The notes under the pieces: generated by a model
The model's database searches: none
What the model was told of the DNA's origin: nothing
What the model saw: the letters and a program-made list of their open reading frames with translations, nothing else
Shown: in pieces, positions 54,173 through 63,228 of the stretch
How positions within the stretch are numbered: position 1 is the stretch's first letter
Layout: the number at the start of each line of letters is the position of its first letter
Assembly (NCBI RefSeq): GCF_030362935.1
Contig: NZ_JAUCDY010000001.1
Coordinates: 186,001-250,000, forward strand
Reading direction: 5' to 3'
DNA: 64,000 nt
Origin: Thiopseudomonas acetoxidans
Lineage (GTDB): Bacteria; Pseudomonadota; Gammaproteobacteria; Pseudomonadales; Pseudomonadaceae
Program-made: the position numbers and the translations under genes

Positions 54173-55297
54173 ATGCATAGTATTAGTTGGATAAATGACT
54201 CGCAGCAGTTAAATGAACTCTGTTCGCACTGGTTAAAGCAAGATTTTATTGCTCTGGATACTGAGTTTATTCGCGAAAAAACCTTTTATCCGATCGCAGG
54301 CTTACTGCAAGTCAGCAGTGGGGAGCAGGCCTATTTACTGGATCCGCTCACCATTGATGATTGGTCTGCCTTTGCTCAAGTATTGCAAGAGCCAAGTGTG
54401 GTGAAGGTTGTGCATTCTTGCGGTGAGGATTTAGAGGTATTGCAGGCTCTAACGGGTGCGCTGCCTGTGCCTTTGTATGATACCCAGTTAGCGGCTGGTT
54501 TTATTGATCTGGGTTTTTCATGGAGTTATGCGTGTCTGGTTAAGCATTTTTTAGACGTTGACTTAGCGAAGGATGTAACGCGTTCAGACTGGCTGCAACG
54601 CCCGTTAACTGAACAACAGCAAGACTATGCGGCGCAGGATGTTACCTACCTGGCGCAACTCTATCCGCTGTTAGATGCTCAGTTGTCTGAGCAAAAACGA
54701 GAATGGCTGCTGGCAGACGGAGCTAGTCTGGTTGAAACCCAGCTTAACCCGGTTGCGCTTGGTGAGTTGTGGCGCAGCAATAAGCAGGCGTGGCGTTTAA
54801 ATTCGCAGCAATCAGCGGTACTCCAGGTGTTGAGCGCATGGCGCGAAAAGCAGGCTAGAAAAAGGGATTTGCCGCGTAACTTTGTTTTACGTGAGTCAGT
54901 ACTGTTGGCGCTGGCGCTAAAACAGCCGTCACGATTGGCCGAACTTGCGGGCTATGAAGATTTGCATGCGCAAGCAATTAGACGTGACGGGGAAGCTATT
55001 TTAGAGCGTATCAAGTACGCGCGCTCACTGCCTGAAAGCCAGTGGCCACAGCCTATGCCGCAGCCGTTACCAGCAGAAGCCAATAAACTGTTAAAAGCCT
55101 TGCGTAGCAAGCTAGCAGAGTTCGCCAAGCAGCAGCATATAGCAGTAGAAATGGTGTTAAAGAAAAAGATTTTGAATGATTTATTGCGTACGGGTTATCC
55201 GCACGGACCTTATCAGCTACCTGATACTCTCAGTGGGTGGCGTAGAGAAATGTTAGGGCCCTTGTTGATAACCTTTTTAGAGCAGGAAAGTAAATGA
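54173..55297 (+). CDS. rnd: Ribonuclease D
   Basis: 374 residues. DEDDy exonuclease: FIALDTEFIREKTFYP (Asp, Glu), CGEDLEVL, DVTYLAQLYPLL, followed by HRDC domains (RKRDLPRNFVLRES). It trims 3' ends of tRNA and other small RNAs. It is coupled by 4 bases to ycgL, the usual pair in Pseudomonas. Confidence 0.96.
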   Translation: MHSISWINDSQQLNELCSHWLKQDFIALDTEFIREKTFYPIAGLLQVSSGEQAYLLDPLTIDDWSAFAQVLQEPSVVKVVHSCGEDLEVLQALTGALPVPLYDTQLAAGFIDLGFSWSYACLVKHFLDVDLAKDVTRSDWLQRPLTEQQQDYAAQDVTYLAQLYPLLDAQLSEQKREWLLADGASLVETQLNPVALGELWRSNKQAWRLNSQQSAVLQVLSAWREKQARKRDLPRNFVLRESVLLALALKQPSRLAELAGYEDLHAQAIRRDGEAILERIKYARSLPESQWPQPMPQPLPAEANKLLKALRSKLAEFAKQQHIAVEMVLKKKILNDLLRTGYPHGPYQLPDTLSGWRREMLGPLLITFLEQESK

Positions 55298-55587
55298 AAC
55301 GTATTTGTTCGGTGTATCACAGTTCCAAGAAAATGGGCATGTACCTGTATGTGTTAAAAGCAGACGCATTAACCAAAGTGCCAGAGGAGCTTTTAACATT
55401 ATTCGGTCGGCCAAAACATGCTTTTGATTTGGTGTTATCACCTGAGCGTAAATTGGCGAAAGAGGACATTGAGCAAGTGTTGGAAAACCTTAGTACGCAG
55501 GGTTTTCATTTACAGTTACCGCCGGTAGAGGACGACTATATACAACACTTGCCTGATGAGTTATTGACCCGGAACGACCCAGTGTAA
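55294..55587 (+). CDS. ycgL: YcgL domain protein
   Basis: 97 residues. KRICSVYHSSKKMGMYLYV, PEELLTLFGRP and LPDELL blocks are the YcgL family. Function unknown to me. ATGA overlap with rnd. Confidence 0.92.
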   Translation: MKRICSVYHSSKKMGMYLYVLKADALTKVPEELLTLFGRPKHAFDLVLSPERKLAKEDIEQVLENLSTQGFHLQLPPVEDDYIQHLPDELLTRNDPV

Positions 55588-55610
55588 TGCTAGAAAAAAG
55601 GGCGTAAGTA

Positions 55611-56060
55611 TTAGCCAAAGAAACGCTTTAGCATGCGCCCGACAAAGCCTTGCTCAAGATCGGCTTTAACATAGGGTACGTAGTGCTGGTCTTCACGCTT
55701 AATATGGTTAATTAACCACAGTCCTATATCGGTACGTACAGTACGAGCGACTTTCATTTTAACGGCGCCTTCTTGGATTTGTTTCAGGTAACCGTAAGCA
55801 CGCTGTTTGAACGCTTCATGTATCTTATGGTGCTGCTCCAGCATGGGGTAACCCGCCTTTTCCATCAGCGATTCTTCAAAGGTGTTGTGTGTTATTGCGT
55901 ACTCAATTAGGTTGCGGCAAATAGTTTCAACGCGATCTTCATCATTGGCATTAATGCACTGCTGGATCTCTTCAAAGTATGCAAAGAGTCTTTTATGCTG
56001 CTCATCGACAATATCGATGCCAGTAGCATACTCATCAGACCAGGTTAAAGTGTTGGGCAT
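55611..56060 (-). CDS. Bacteriohemerythrin
   Basis: 149 residues. Di-iron ligands are visible: His22 (DEQHKRLF), His58 with Glu62 (HNTFEE), His77 and His81 (EQHHKIH), and His119/Asp124 (NHIKRED). It binds O2 reversibly; homologues supply oxygen or sense it for motility. It converges with ycgL, and a single-gene transcript is likely. It ends in GFVGRMLKRFFG. Confidence 0.94.
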   Translation of the reverse strand: MPNTLTWSDEYATGIDIVDEQHKRLFAYFEEIQQCINANDEDRVETICRNLIEYAITHNTFEESLMEKAGYPMLEQHHKIHEAFKQRAYGYLKQIQEGAVKMKVARTVRTDIGLWLINHIKREDQHYVPYVKADLEQGFVGRMLKRFFG

Positions 56061-56200
56061 TGCTCTCTCCTATAGTAAGGCGCTAACTATAATAGGTTTG
56101 ATACAGGTCAAGGTTTGACGTGAGTCATCAAGGGTATGGATTTTATGCAATTTAGCCTAAAGCTAGAACGGTTATCAAGCTGAAGGATAATTAAAGGAAC

Positions 56201-56331
56201 CTCTGAATAACGTTACCGAGGACGCTAACACAAGGCAAAAACGTGCGAAAAAGCGCAGTTTACACCGAGTAAATGAGCATTTTGAGTACGTTTTTAACGC
56301 AGTGGTAGCTACGCAGGTAGTTATTCAGAGG
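56201..56331. mobile_element. Short MITE-like repeat between hemerythrin and tcdA
   Basis: 131 bp bounded by 12-bp perfect inverted repeats CCTCTGAATAAC (56201-56212) and GTTATTCAGAGG (56320-56331), with further partial matches outward. The inside holds GTTTACACCGAGTAAAT-type palindromes and no coding frame. It looks like a non-autonomous element, but I cannot tell its IS family, and no clear target duplication was found. Confidence 0.6.
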
Positions 56332-56351
56332 CTTCTAAATAATATAATAAA

Positions 56352-57206
56352 ATGGGTGAGGTATTCGTGGAGCAGCAACGATTTGGTGGTATTGCGCGTT
56401 TATATGGTGAGCAAGGTTTGCAGCATTTGCAACAAGCGCATGTGGCAGTGGTGGGAATTGGCGGTGTAGGCTCTTGGGCTGCCGAAGCTTTGGTGCGTTC
56501 TGGTGTGGGTGAAATTACTTTATTTGATCTGGATGATATCTGCGTCACCAATACTAACCGCCAAGCACACACCCTGATTAGTACAGTCGGCCAGATGAAG
56601 GTTGAAGTGATGGCGCAGCGGCTTCGGCAAATTAACCCCGCTGTTCTCGTGCACGAAGTAGCTGACTTTGTTAGCGCCGATAATCTTGCTGAAACTATTC
56701 ATGATGATTTTGATTTTCTAGTTGACTGTATCGATAGCGTAACGGCTAAAGCCGCGCTGATTGCTTGGTGTAAAAGACGTAAAATCGGCATTGTGACTGT
56801 AGGCGGTGCAGGTGGGCAGATTGACCCCACTAAAATCCTAATTGCAGATTTAAATAAAACCTATAACGACCCGTTGGCAGCACGAGTGCGCGCTAAGCTT
56901 AAGCGCGAATACAACTTTACCCGCACGCCAAACAAAAACTTTGCGGTGCCTTGTGTGTTTTCTACAGAGCAATTGCGTTATCCCAAGCCTGATGGCGAGG
57001 TTTGTTTTAATAAGGGCTTTGTCGGCGAGGGCGTTAAATTGGATTGCGCTGGTGGTTTTGGTGCGGTCATGACGGTGACTGCTACCTTTGGCATGGTAGC
57101 AGCCAGCCGTGCTATTGAGCGGATAGTGGCGGGCGCACGGCGTCCGTCTGAGCGTTACGCACGCGAATCAGCTGAAAGCTCCAGCGCGTGTAATACAGGG
57201 CGCTGA
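56352..57206 (+). CDS. tcdA: tRNA threonylcarbamoyladenosine dehydratase TcdA (CsdL)
   Basis: 284 residues from ATG 56352; a GTG at 56367 is also possible. E1-like ThiF fold with VVGIGGVGSWAAEALVRSGVGEITLFDLD, TNTNRQ and GGAGGQIDPTKI. It cyclises t6A to ct6A at tRNA position 37. Its last 95 bases overlap the convergent DUF2069 gene. Confidence 0.93.
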   Translation: MGEVFVEQQRFGGIARLYGEQGLQHLQQAHVAVVGIGGVGSWAAEALVRSGVGEITLFDLDDICVTNTNRQAHTLISTVGQMKVEVMAQRLRQINPAVLVHEVADFVSADNLAETIHDDFDFLVDCIDSVTAKAALIAWCKRRKIGIVTVGGAGGQIDPTKILIADLNKTYNDPLAARVRAKLKREYNFTRTPNKNFAVPCVFSTEQLRYPKPDGEVCFNKGFVGEGVKLDCAGGFGAVMTVTATFGMVAASRAIERIVAGARRPSERYARESAESSSACNTGR

Positions 57207-57552
57207 AAAACAAACTGACACTTAAGATTATCTCTAGAATACCCAGCCAGGTACGGCTAGGGTCGATGCTGGCCAGCACCCCTTTAATAAAATAAAGGTT
57301 AACGATAAACGCAGCCCAAGCATGTGTGCGTGGCGAACCCAGCAGCATGCCGGGTGCAATGATGAGCAGAGCTATAAGTTCAATACTAATAATGACCCAA
57401 GGTCGTGCGCCGTGTAGGTCGGCAAAAAACAGATTCCAGACGAGCAATAAAGCGATCAAGGCAAGAAAAGAAACCAAGCTCAGCACACGGCTAATTTTTA
57501 CTCTAGGCAACAGCCAGTTTAATTCGGGGAGAGGTTTGTTTTTTTTCGCCAA
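57112..57552 (-). CDS. DUF2069 membrane protein
   Basis: 146 residues with four hydrophobic segments (about 22-40, 50-68, 76-92, 104-122). GMLLGSPRTHAWAAFIVNLYFIKGV is the conserved block. Small inner-membrane protein of unknown role, usually next to wrbA and arsC in pseudomonads. The C-terminal region overlaps tcdA on the other strand. Confidence 0.87.
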   Translation of the reverse strand: MAKKNKPLPELNWLLPRVKISRVLSLVSFLALIALLLVWNLFFADLHGARPWVIISIELIALLIIAPGMLLGSPRTHAWAAFIVNLYFIKGVLASIDPSRTWLGILEIILSVSLFFSALYYTRWSFQLIRVRNAQTDAVRPPLSAQ

Positions 57553-57554
57553 GA

Positions 57555-58151
57555 TTATTGCTCCAGCTTTTTGGCAAATTCTGCCAAACGCTTGCCCAGA
57601 GCTACACAGAGTTGAATCTCATACTCATCCAGCGCTCTATCGCTATTCGGACCAGCTAAATGGCTGGGTCCATACGGTGTGCCACCAGCTTGAGTTTGCG
57701 TTAGTGCCGCTTCACTGTAAGGTAGCCCGCAAATCAACATGCCGTGATGCATCAATGGCAGCATCATGCTTAGCAGAGTGCTTTCTTGGCCGCCATGCAG
57801 GCTTGAGGTCGAGGTGAATACACCAGCAGGCTTGTTAACCAGCTCGCCGGTTAACCATAGATTGATGGTGCCATCTAAAAAGTACTTCATCGGTGCGGCC
57901 ATGTTGCCAAAGCGTGTCGGGCTGCCTAGGGCTAAGCCGGCGCAGTTTTTCAAATCATCATAGGTGGCATAAACCGCGCCCTGTTCGGGCACCGCAGGCG
58001 TAACAGCTTCTACTTGCGTAGAAACTGCTGGCACTGTACGTATTTTGGCTTCTAATCCAGCGCGTTCGACGCCCTTGGCAATGTGACGTGCCATTTCAGC
58101 GGTAGCGCCATGACGGCTGTAATAGAGAACTAAAATATAGGGTGAAGGCAT
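57555..58151 (-). CDS. wrbA: NAD(P)H:quinone oxidoreductase WrbA
   Basis: 198 residues. Flavodoxin fold: LVLYYSRHGATAEMARHIAKG for FMN phosphate, GSPTRFGNMAAPMKYFLD, and STSSLHGGQESTLLSMMLPLMHHGM. It reduces quinones by two electrons. Start shares a base with the arsC stop (TAATG), and DUF2069 follows 2 bases later: one operon. Confidence 0.94.
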   Translation of the reverse strand: MPSPYILVLYYSRHGATAEMARHIAKGVERAGLEAKIRTVPAVSTQVEAVTPAVPEQGAVYATYDDLKNCAGLALGSPTRFGNMAAPMKYFLDGTINLWLTGELVNKPAGVFTSTSSLHGGQESTLLSMMLPLMHHGMLICGLPYSEAALTQTQAGGTPYGPSHLAGPNSDRALDEYEIQLCVALGKRLAEFAKKLEQ

Positions 58152-58501
58152 TACAAAAGCTCCAATAGTTTTTCTGTAGGACGACCAATTACCGCCCGTG
58201 TATCGGTAGCTAAAATGGGACGCTCAATAAGTATCGGTGCTTGTACCATTGCTTCAATAAGTTGGGAATCAGCTAGGTTTAAATTGCCTAAACCGAACTC
58301 ATCAAAGGCATCTTCTTTGCTGCGCAACAAGTCGCGCGCATTGATGTTTAGCTTAGCCAGCAGGCTGGTCAGCTCCTCGTGAGTAAGTGGGTTATCCAAA
58401 TAGTGAACAACCTTAGCTTTAATACCGCGCGACTCGAGTAATTCAAGAGCGGCGCGTGATTTGCTGCAGGCTGGATTATGGTAAAGAGTATAGTTAGTCA
58501 T
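58151..58501 (-). CDS. arsC: Arsenate reductase-like protein (ArsC/Spx family)
   Basis: 116 residues from ATG 58501. YHNPACSKSRAALELL gives the redox-active Cys12, and RPILATDTRAVIGRP near the C-terminus is the glutaredoxin-dependent ArsC type. It likely reduces arsenate. No arsR or arsB is adjacent, and pseudomonads carry this gene as housekeeping beside wrbA. Confidence 0.93.
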   Translation of the reverse strand: MTNYTLYHNPACSKSRAALELLESRGIKAKVVHYLDNPLTHEELTSLLAKLNINARDLLRSKEDAFDEFGLGNLNLADSQLIEAMVQAPILIERPILATDTRAVIGRPTEKLLELL

Positions 58502-58562
58502 GCTGTGCTCCTGTGTAAGGCGAGCTTGTATTCTAGGCAAGCCTTATCCAACTGGCTAGACG

Positions 58563-59030
58563 TTAGTGCTTTATCGCGCCTAGTTTCAGCAAACGCTGGC
58601 GAATGCTCTGCTCCGTTTGTTCGCCCAGCAGCGTAGCGGCTAGCGTTCCTTGCGGATTGATGATGTGGGTTACAGGTAACCCTTGGCTGCTGGGTAGACT
58701 AAAGTGTTTGGCCGGATCTTGGCTGAGTACAGGGAAATGAATACCAAGGCTGTCGCTCGCCTCAACCAATGCGTCGCCTTTGAGTTGATCAAAATTAACG
58801 CCAAGAATCTTGATGGGTTGCTGTGTCAAGCTTTGGTGCAGCTGGTTTAACTCAGGCACTTCTTTGCGGCAGGGTTTGCACCAAGTTGCCCAATAGTTGA
58901 TTACCAGCCAATGCTCGGCCAGATCCAGTGGCTGGTCGTTTTGATCGGTAAAAGCTGGGGGCTGCGGTTGGCAGGCACTAAGCAGCAGGCTTAGCGCAAA
59001 AATGCTAAATAGCTTGATGAAGGTTTGCAT
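58563..59030 (-). CDS. TlpA-like thioredoxin-fold lipoprotein
   Basis: 155 residues. Lipobox LLLSACQ (Cys20), then WLVINYWATWCKPCRKEVPELN with the CxxC at 51-54. It is a periplasmic membrane-tethered thiol reductant of TlpA/ResA type. It stands 62 bases upstream of arsC on the same strand. Confidence 0.92.
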   Translation of the reverse strand: MQTFIKLFSIFALSLLLSACQPQPPAFTDQNDQPLDLAEHWLVINYWATWCKPCRKEVPELNQLHQSLTQQPIKILGVNFDQLKGDALVEASDSLGIHFPVLSQDPAKHFSLPSSQGLPVTHIINPQGTLAATLLGEQTEQSIRQRLLKLGAIKH

Positions 59031-59242
59031 GGCTTAACGAATGGCAAGTGAGGGTTGGATTATGTTGTGTGGACGGTAAATCTACAAGCTCACCTAATGT
59101 CGCACGCTGGTGGTGGCTGTTAAATGAAGTGTAATAAAAAGCAGCTTGGACAAGGCATATTTTGATACGCACTCCCCAAGCCATAGCGTTCTTGTATTTT
59201 ACCCGCTAGATATATGCGGTTACCTTCAGCTGGAGAGACCAG
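59031..59242. other. Left border of the accessory region
   Basis: 212 bases without a gene. I searched it for a copy of the tRNA-Leu 3' end (the site at 63.6 kb) as an island attachment repeat and found none. Confidence 0.4.
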
Positions 59243-59452
59243 ATGGCGAACGGATGGACACCAGAAAGAAGGGCGCGACAAGCGGAGCTGATACGGTCAT
59301 GGCAGCCATGGGAAAATAGCACGGGGCCGGTAACCAAAGAGGGAAAAGCGAAGGTTGCCAGTAATGCCTGGAAAGGCGGTATCCGCCCCAAACTCAGGGA
59401 GTTGTCGGGTCTGCTGCGAGATATGGAGCAACAGCGTAAAAATCAGCGTTAA
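59243..59452 (+). CDS. Small hypothetical protein (PERRARQAELI type)
   Basis: 69 residues, basic, no signal or membrane segment. MANGWTPERRARQAELIRSW, STGPVTKEGKAKVASNAWKGG and LRELSGLLRDME resemble short conserved proteins found beside phage-like and restriction genes; I know no function. A GGAGAG ribosome site precedes it. Confidence 0.7.
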   Translation: MANGWTPERRARQAELIRSWQPWENSTGPVTKEGKAKVASNAWKGGIRPKLRELSGLLRDMEQQRKNQR

Positions 59453-59555
59453 CTGATACTTGGCTGCCTATCTGGCAACACTGGGTCTTAATGGTTACTA
59501 TCCTGCTATTGGTCAATAGCCGTAGATGCTGATTTGAATAGGGATAACGCCGTCA

Positions 59556-62500
59556 ATGATCCAATCTTTTTTGCAACAGGTAACCAGCACCCACAAAACC
59601 GGAGCTGCCACCGAGCATTCCTACCGGCCCGCACTGCAAGCGTTGTTTCAGAGTCTGAGCAATGACATCACTGCCATCAACGAACCCAGGCGTGTTGCCT
59701 GTGGTGCGCCGGACTTCATCATTCAGCGTGGCGAACTGGCGGTAGGGCATGTTGAGGCCAAAGACTTACACATTGGCCTGCGCAACCTGAAAGACGCCAA
59801 CAAGGCACAACAGGATCGTTACCGCAAAGCCCTGCCCAACCTGATTTACACCAACTGCCTGGACTGGGATTTTTACCGCAATGGCGAGCTGTTTGCATCG
59901 GTAACTATTGCTGACTACCTGATGGGCATCCAGCCCAATAAAGACCAGTTCGGGGTATTGGAAAACCTGCTGCGCGACTTCATCAGCCAGCGCCCACAAA
60001 GCATCAGCAGCCCCGAAGTGCTGGCCAATATGATGGCGGGCAAGGCACAACTGATAAAAGACGTTTTTGCCAACACCCTAAACGCTGATGACGGCAGCAC
60101 CAGTGAGTTGTATGGCCATTGTCAAGCGTTCAAGCAGCAGCTGATACACGATATCAGCATTGCCGATTTTGCCGACCTGTATGCGGAAACCATTGCCTAT
60201 GGCATGTTTGCCGCCCGTCTGCACGATGACACACCTGAAGATTTTAGCCGCCAAGAAGCCCTGCATCTGCTGCCCAAGTCCAACCCCTTCTTGCGTAGCC
60301 TGTTTGGCTTTATTGCCGGCGTGGATCTGGATGAGCGTATTGCCTGGGTAATTGATGATCTGGCCGCCGTATTTCAGGCCGCCGACGTAAAACAAATCAT
60401 GCAGGGCTTTGGCGAACTGACCGGACGACAAGACCCTTTTCTGCACTTCTATGAAACCTTCCTGTCAGCTTACAACCCAGACAAACGCAAATCCCGTGGC
60501 GTCTGGTACACCCCGGAAGCTGTGGTTAATTTCATTGTGCGCGCCGTGGACGAGGTGCTGCAAACCGAGTTTGGTCTGGCTGACGGGCTGGCCGATACCA
60601 GCAAAATTACCATCGACTGGGATACCGACCTCAACGATAAAAAAGGCCAAGCCATTACGCAGAAAAAGGACGTTCACCGGGTGCAGATTCTTGATCCGGC
60701 AACCGGCACCGGTACATTTCTGGCGGAAGTGGTCAAGCATATTGCGCCCAAAATCAAAAGCATTGCGCCCAGCATGTGGACACCTTATATCGAGCAAGAC
60801 CTGATTCCACGCCTGCATGGCTTTGAATTGCTGATGGCCTCTTACGGCATGTGCCACATGAAGCTGGACATGATTCTTACCGAGCTGGGCTATCAGCCGG
60901 GCAGCAACCCGCCACGGCTGGGTGTTTACCTGACCAACAGCCTGGAAGAAGGCGAGCGCGAAGTTCAAGACCTGTTTATGGCGCAATGGCTGACCCGCGA
61001 GGCGAGAGAAGCCAGCGACATCAAGCGCAAAAACCCCATCATGTGCATTCTGGGCAACCCGCCTTATGCCGGCGAAAGCAGCAATAAGGGCGAGTGGATC
61101 ATGGACTTGATGGACGCCTACAAAAAAGAGCCCGGCGGCAAGCAAAAACTGCAAGAGCGCAACCCAAAGTGGCTTAACGACGACTATGTAAAATTCATCC
61201 GCATGTCCGAGCATCTGATCAGCCAGAATGGCGAGGGCGTGTTGGGTTTTATCACCAACCATGGCTATCTGGATAACCCCACCTTTCGCGGCATGCGCTG
61301 GCACCTGATGCACAGCTTCGACAAAATTTATCTGCTCGACCTGCACGGTAATAGCAAGAAGAAAGAAGTCACGCCCGAAGGCAAACCCGATACCAATGTG
61401 TTTGATATCCAGCAGGGTGTCAGCATTATTATTGCCATCAAACACAAGCGTGATACAGGCAAAAAAGCTCCGGCCAAACCGCTGGCGCAAGTGTTCCATG
61501 GCGATCTATGGGGCAGGCGTGAAGACAAGTACCAAGCGCTATTTGACAGCTCGCTGGCCAGTTTTGACTGGCAGCACATTCAGCCGCAAGAGCCGCAGTT
61601 TGCCTTTATCCCGCGCAACTATGCACTGGAGGAGCAATACCAGCAGGGTTTTGCTGTGCACGAATTTATGCCGGTCAACTCGGTGGGCATTGTGACGGCC
61701 CGCGATGCGCTAACCATCGACAGCGACAAAAACCACCTGTGGCAACGGGTACAGGACTTTGCCCAATTGCCGCCAGAAGAAGCACGGCTGAAATACAAGC
61801 TGGGCAAGGATGTGCGTGACTGGCAAGTGGCCTGGGCACAAGACGATGTGCGCGACAACCTAGATATCAGCAAGGTAGTGCCCATTGCCTACCGGCCTTT
61901 TGATACCCGCTGGACGCTTTATACCGGCAATTCACGAGGTTTTCTCTGTTATCCACGCAATGATGTGATGCGGCATATGCTGCATGACAATCTGGCCATG
62001 GCGGTCAGCAAGCAGCATAAAGCGTCAGACGGCTTTTACCATGTAATTGCTCACATCGGCATTTCTGAGTCCAGTCTCACCTCAAACAAAACAGCTGAAA
62101 TCGGTTACTCATTGCCGCTTTATACCTACGCCATGGATGCCGAGACGCAGCAGCTAGAACGTCAGGCTAACTTCAATTCCAAGCTGCACCGCAAGCTGTT
62201 GCGGCTAGCCAAGCACCCAGAGTTCGGCGAACCCGACGAGCTGGCGATATTCGATTACATTTACGCCGTGTTGCATTGTCCCGCTTATCGTCAGACCTAT
62301 GCCGAGTTTCTGAAATATGACTTCCCGCGTATACCCTGGCCAGCCAGTCCTGACGAGTTTTGGCGTTTGCGTGAACAGGGCAGCCAGCTGCGCCAGCTTC
62401 ATCTGATGCAACCTACAGCCATAGGCGACACCCCATACCCGCTACTGGGTGACGGTGACAACTGCATCGACAAACCCAGATTGCAAAATAGCCAGATATG

Positions 62501-62708
62501 GATCAACAAAACCCAGTACTTCGACCAGGTGCCTGATGGCGTCTGGGAGTTTTACATTGGCGGCTATCAGCCCGCGCAGAAGTGGCTGAAAGACCGCAAG
62601 GATCTCCCGCTCAGTTTCAGTGAATTGAAACATTACCAAAGCATCCTGAAAATTCTCGCCCGCACGGCAGAGATCATGCAGGGTATTGAGCTATCAGGGC
62701 TGGAATAA
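59556..62708 (+). CDS. Type ISP/IIG restriction-methylation enzyme without helicase
   Basis: 1050 residues. N-terminal PD-(D/E)xK: GAPDFII (Asp53) and HVEAKD (Glu67, Lys69). Methylase: GVWYTPEAVV (315-324), motif I ILDPATGTGTFLAEV (378-392), NPPY (501-504). C-terminal specificity region with YAVLHCPAYRQTYAEFLK and DFPRIPWP, as in the type ISP specificity domain. The DEAD helicase of LlaGI-like ISP enzymes (about 1,570 residues) is absent, so one chain should both cut and methylate, IIG style. It is alone apart from two small genes next to tRNA-Leu. Confidence 0.9.
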   Translation: MIQSFLQQVTSTHKTGAATEHSYRPALQALFQSLSNDITAINEPRRVACGAPDFIIQRGELAVGHVEAKDLHIGLRNLKDANKAQQDRYRKALPNLIYTNCLDWDFYRNGELFASVTIADYLMGIQPNKDQFGVLENLLRDFISQRPQSISSPEVLANMMAGKAQLIKDVFANTLNADDGSTSELYGHCQAFKQQLIHDISIADFADLYAETIAYGMFAARLHDDTPEDFSRQEALHLLPKSNPFLRSLFGFIAGVDLDERIAWVIDDLAAVFQAADVKQIMQGFGELTGRQDPFLHFYETFLSAYNPDKRKSRGVWYTPEAVVNFIVRAVDEVLQTEFGLADGLADTSKITIDWDTDLNDKKGQAITQKKDVHRVQILDPATGTGTFLAEVVKHIAPKIKSIAPSMWTPYIEQDLIPRLHGFELLMASYGMCHMKLDMILTELGYQPGSNPPRLGVYLTNSLEEGEREVQDLFMAQWLTREAREASDIKRKNPIMCILGNPPYAGESSNKGEWIMDLMDAYKKEPGGKQKLQERNPKWLNDDYVKFIRMSEHLISQNGEGVLGFITNHGYLDNPTFRGMRWHLMHSFDKIYLLDLHGNSKKKEVTPEGKPDTNVFDIQQGVSIIIAIKHKRDTGKKAPAKPLAQVFHGDLWGRREDKYQALFDSSLASFDWQHIQPQEPQFAFIPRNYALEEQYQQGFAVHEFMPVNSVGIVTARDALTIDSDKNHLWQRVQDFAQLPPEEARLKYKLGKDVRDWQVAWAQDDVRDNLDISKVVPIAYRPFDTRWTLYTGNSRGFLCYPRNDVMRHMLHDNLAMAVSKQHKASDGFYHVIAHIGISESSLTSNKTAEIGYSLPLYTYAMDAETQQLERQANFNSKLHRKLLRLAKHPEFGEPDELAIFDYIYAVLHCPAYRQTYAEFLKYDFPRIPWPASPDEFWRLREQGSQLRQLHLMQPTAIGDTPYPLLGDGDNCIDKPRLQNSQIWINKTQYFDQVPDGVWEFYIGGYQPAQKWLKDRKDLPLSFSELKHYQSILKILARTAEIMQGIELSGLE

Positions 62709-62740
62709 CCCGTCAGCCAAAGCTGACAAGGATTTGAACA

Positions 62741-63228
62741 ATGATTAGAAAATGCCTGGCCGCAGCGATATTTGTGCTAGCTGTACTTCCTGGCACCAGC
62801 TTGGCACAGATGTATAAGTGCACTGGCCCCAACGGTGAAATCACCTTTACCAAGCACGGCTGCGCCACGGATAACGACACTGCAAAAATTGAAGTGGGCC
62901 GCGTCAAGCCAAGGCGCGTAGTGTTCTGTGCCGTGAAGCCAATACAGCGTACAAAGGGGCGCAGAACCGCCAGCTTACCGCACGCCAGCGAGCCATGTCG
63001 GCAGGCTGTGCTTCGGGAGCCAGTGCACAAGAAATCGAACGCATTTCGCTGGATCACAAGCAAAAAGCTGCGGCTTCAAATCCAGCGCCCAGTGTGATTA
63101 CCAATTGCGATCAGACCGGCTGTTGGGACAACCAAGGCGGGCGGTATAACCAGGGTGCAGGGTCGACCTATATCCGCAACGATGGCAGGGCATGCCAAAG
63201 TGTGGGTGGGCAGATGATCTGTAACTGA
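62741..63228 (+). pseudogene. DUF4124 secreted protein, frameshifted
   Basis: The first part (from 62741) has a signal peptide ending ALA-like (GTSLAQ) and MYKCTGPNGEITFTKHGCA, the DUF4124 start. The same frame then drifts into non-homologous sequence. The family's later part (ANTAYKGAQNRQLTARQRAM, NCDQTGCWDNQGGRYN, GRACQSVGGQMICN) is intact in another frame and ends at 63228. Joining them needs one extra base near 62910, consistent with a 1-nt deletion in an A tract. It may be a real pseudogene or a sequencing error. Confidence 0.75.

Noticed and set aside
59031..59242. Attachment-site duplicate of the tRNA-Leu 3' end
   Set aside because: No stretch resembling GGTGCCTCGGGGGAGAATCG was found on the left side of the accessory region.
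60465..61499. 344-codon minus-strand frame opposite the type ISP enzyme
   Set aside because: A shadow of a GC-rich coding frame; the plus-strand protein has clear nuclease and methylase motifs.
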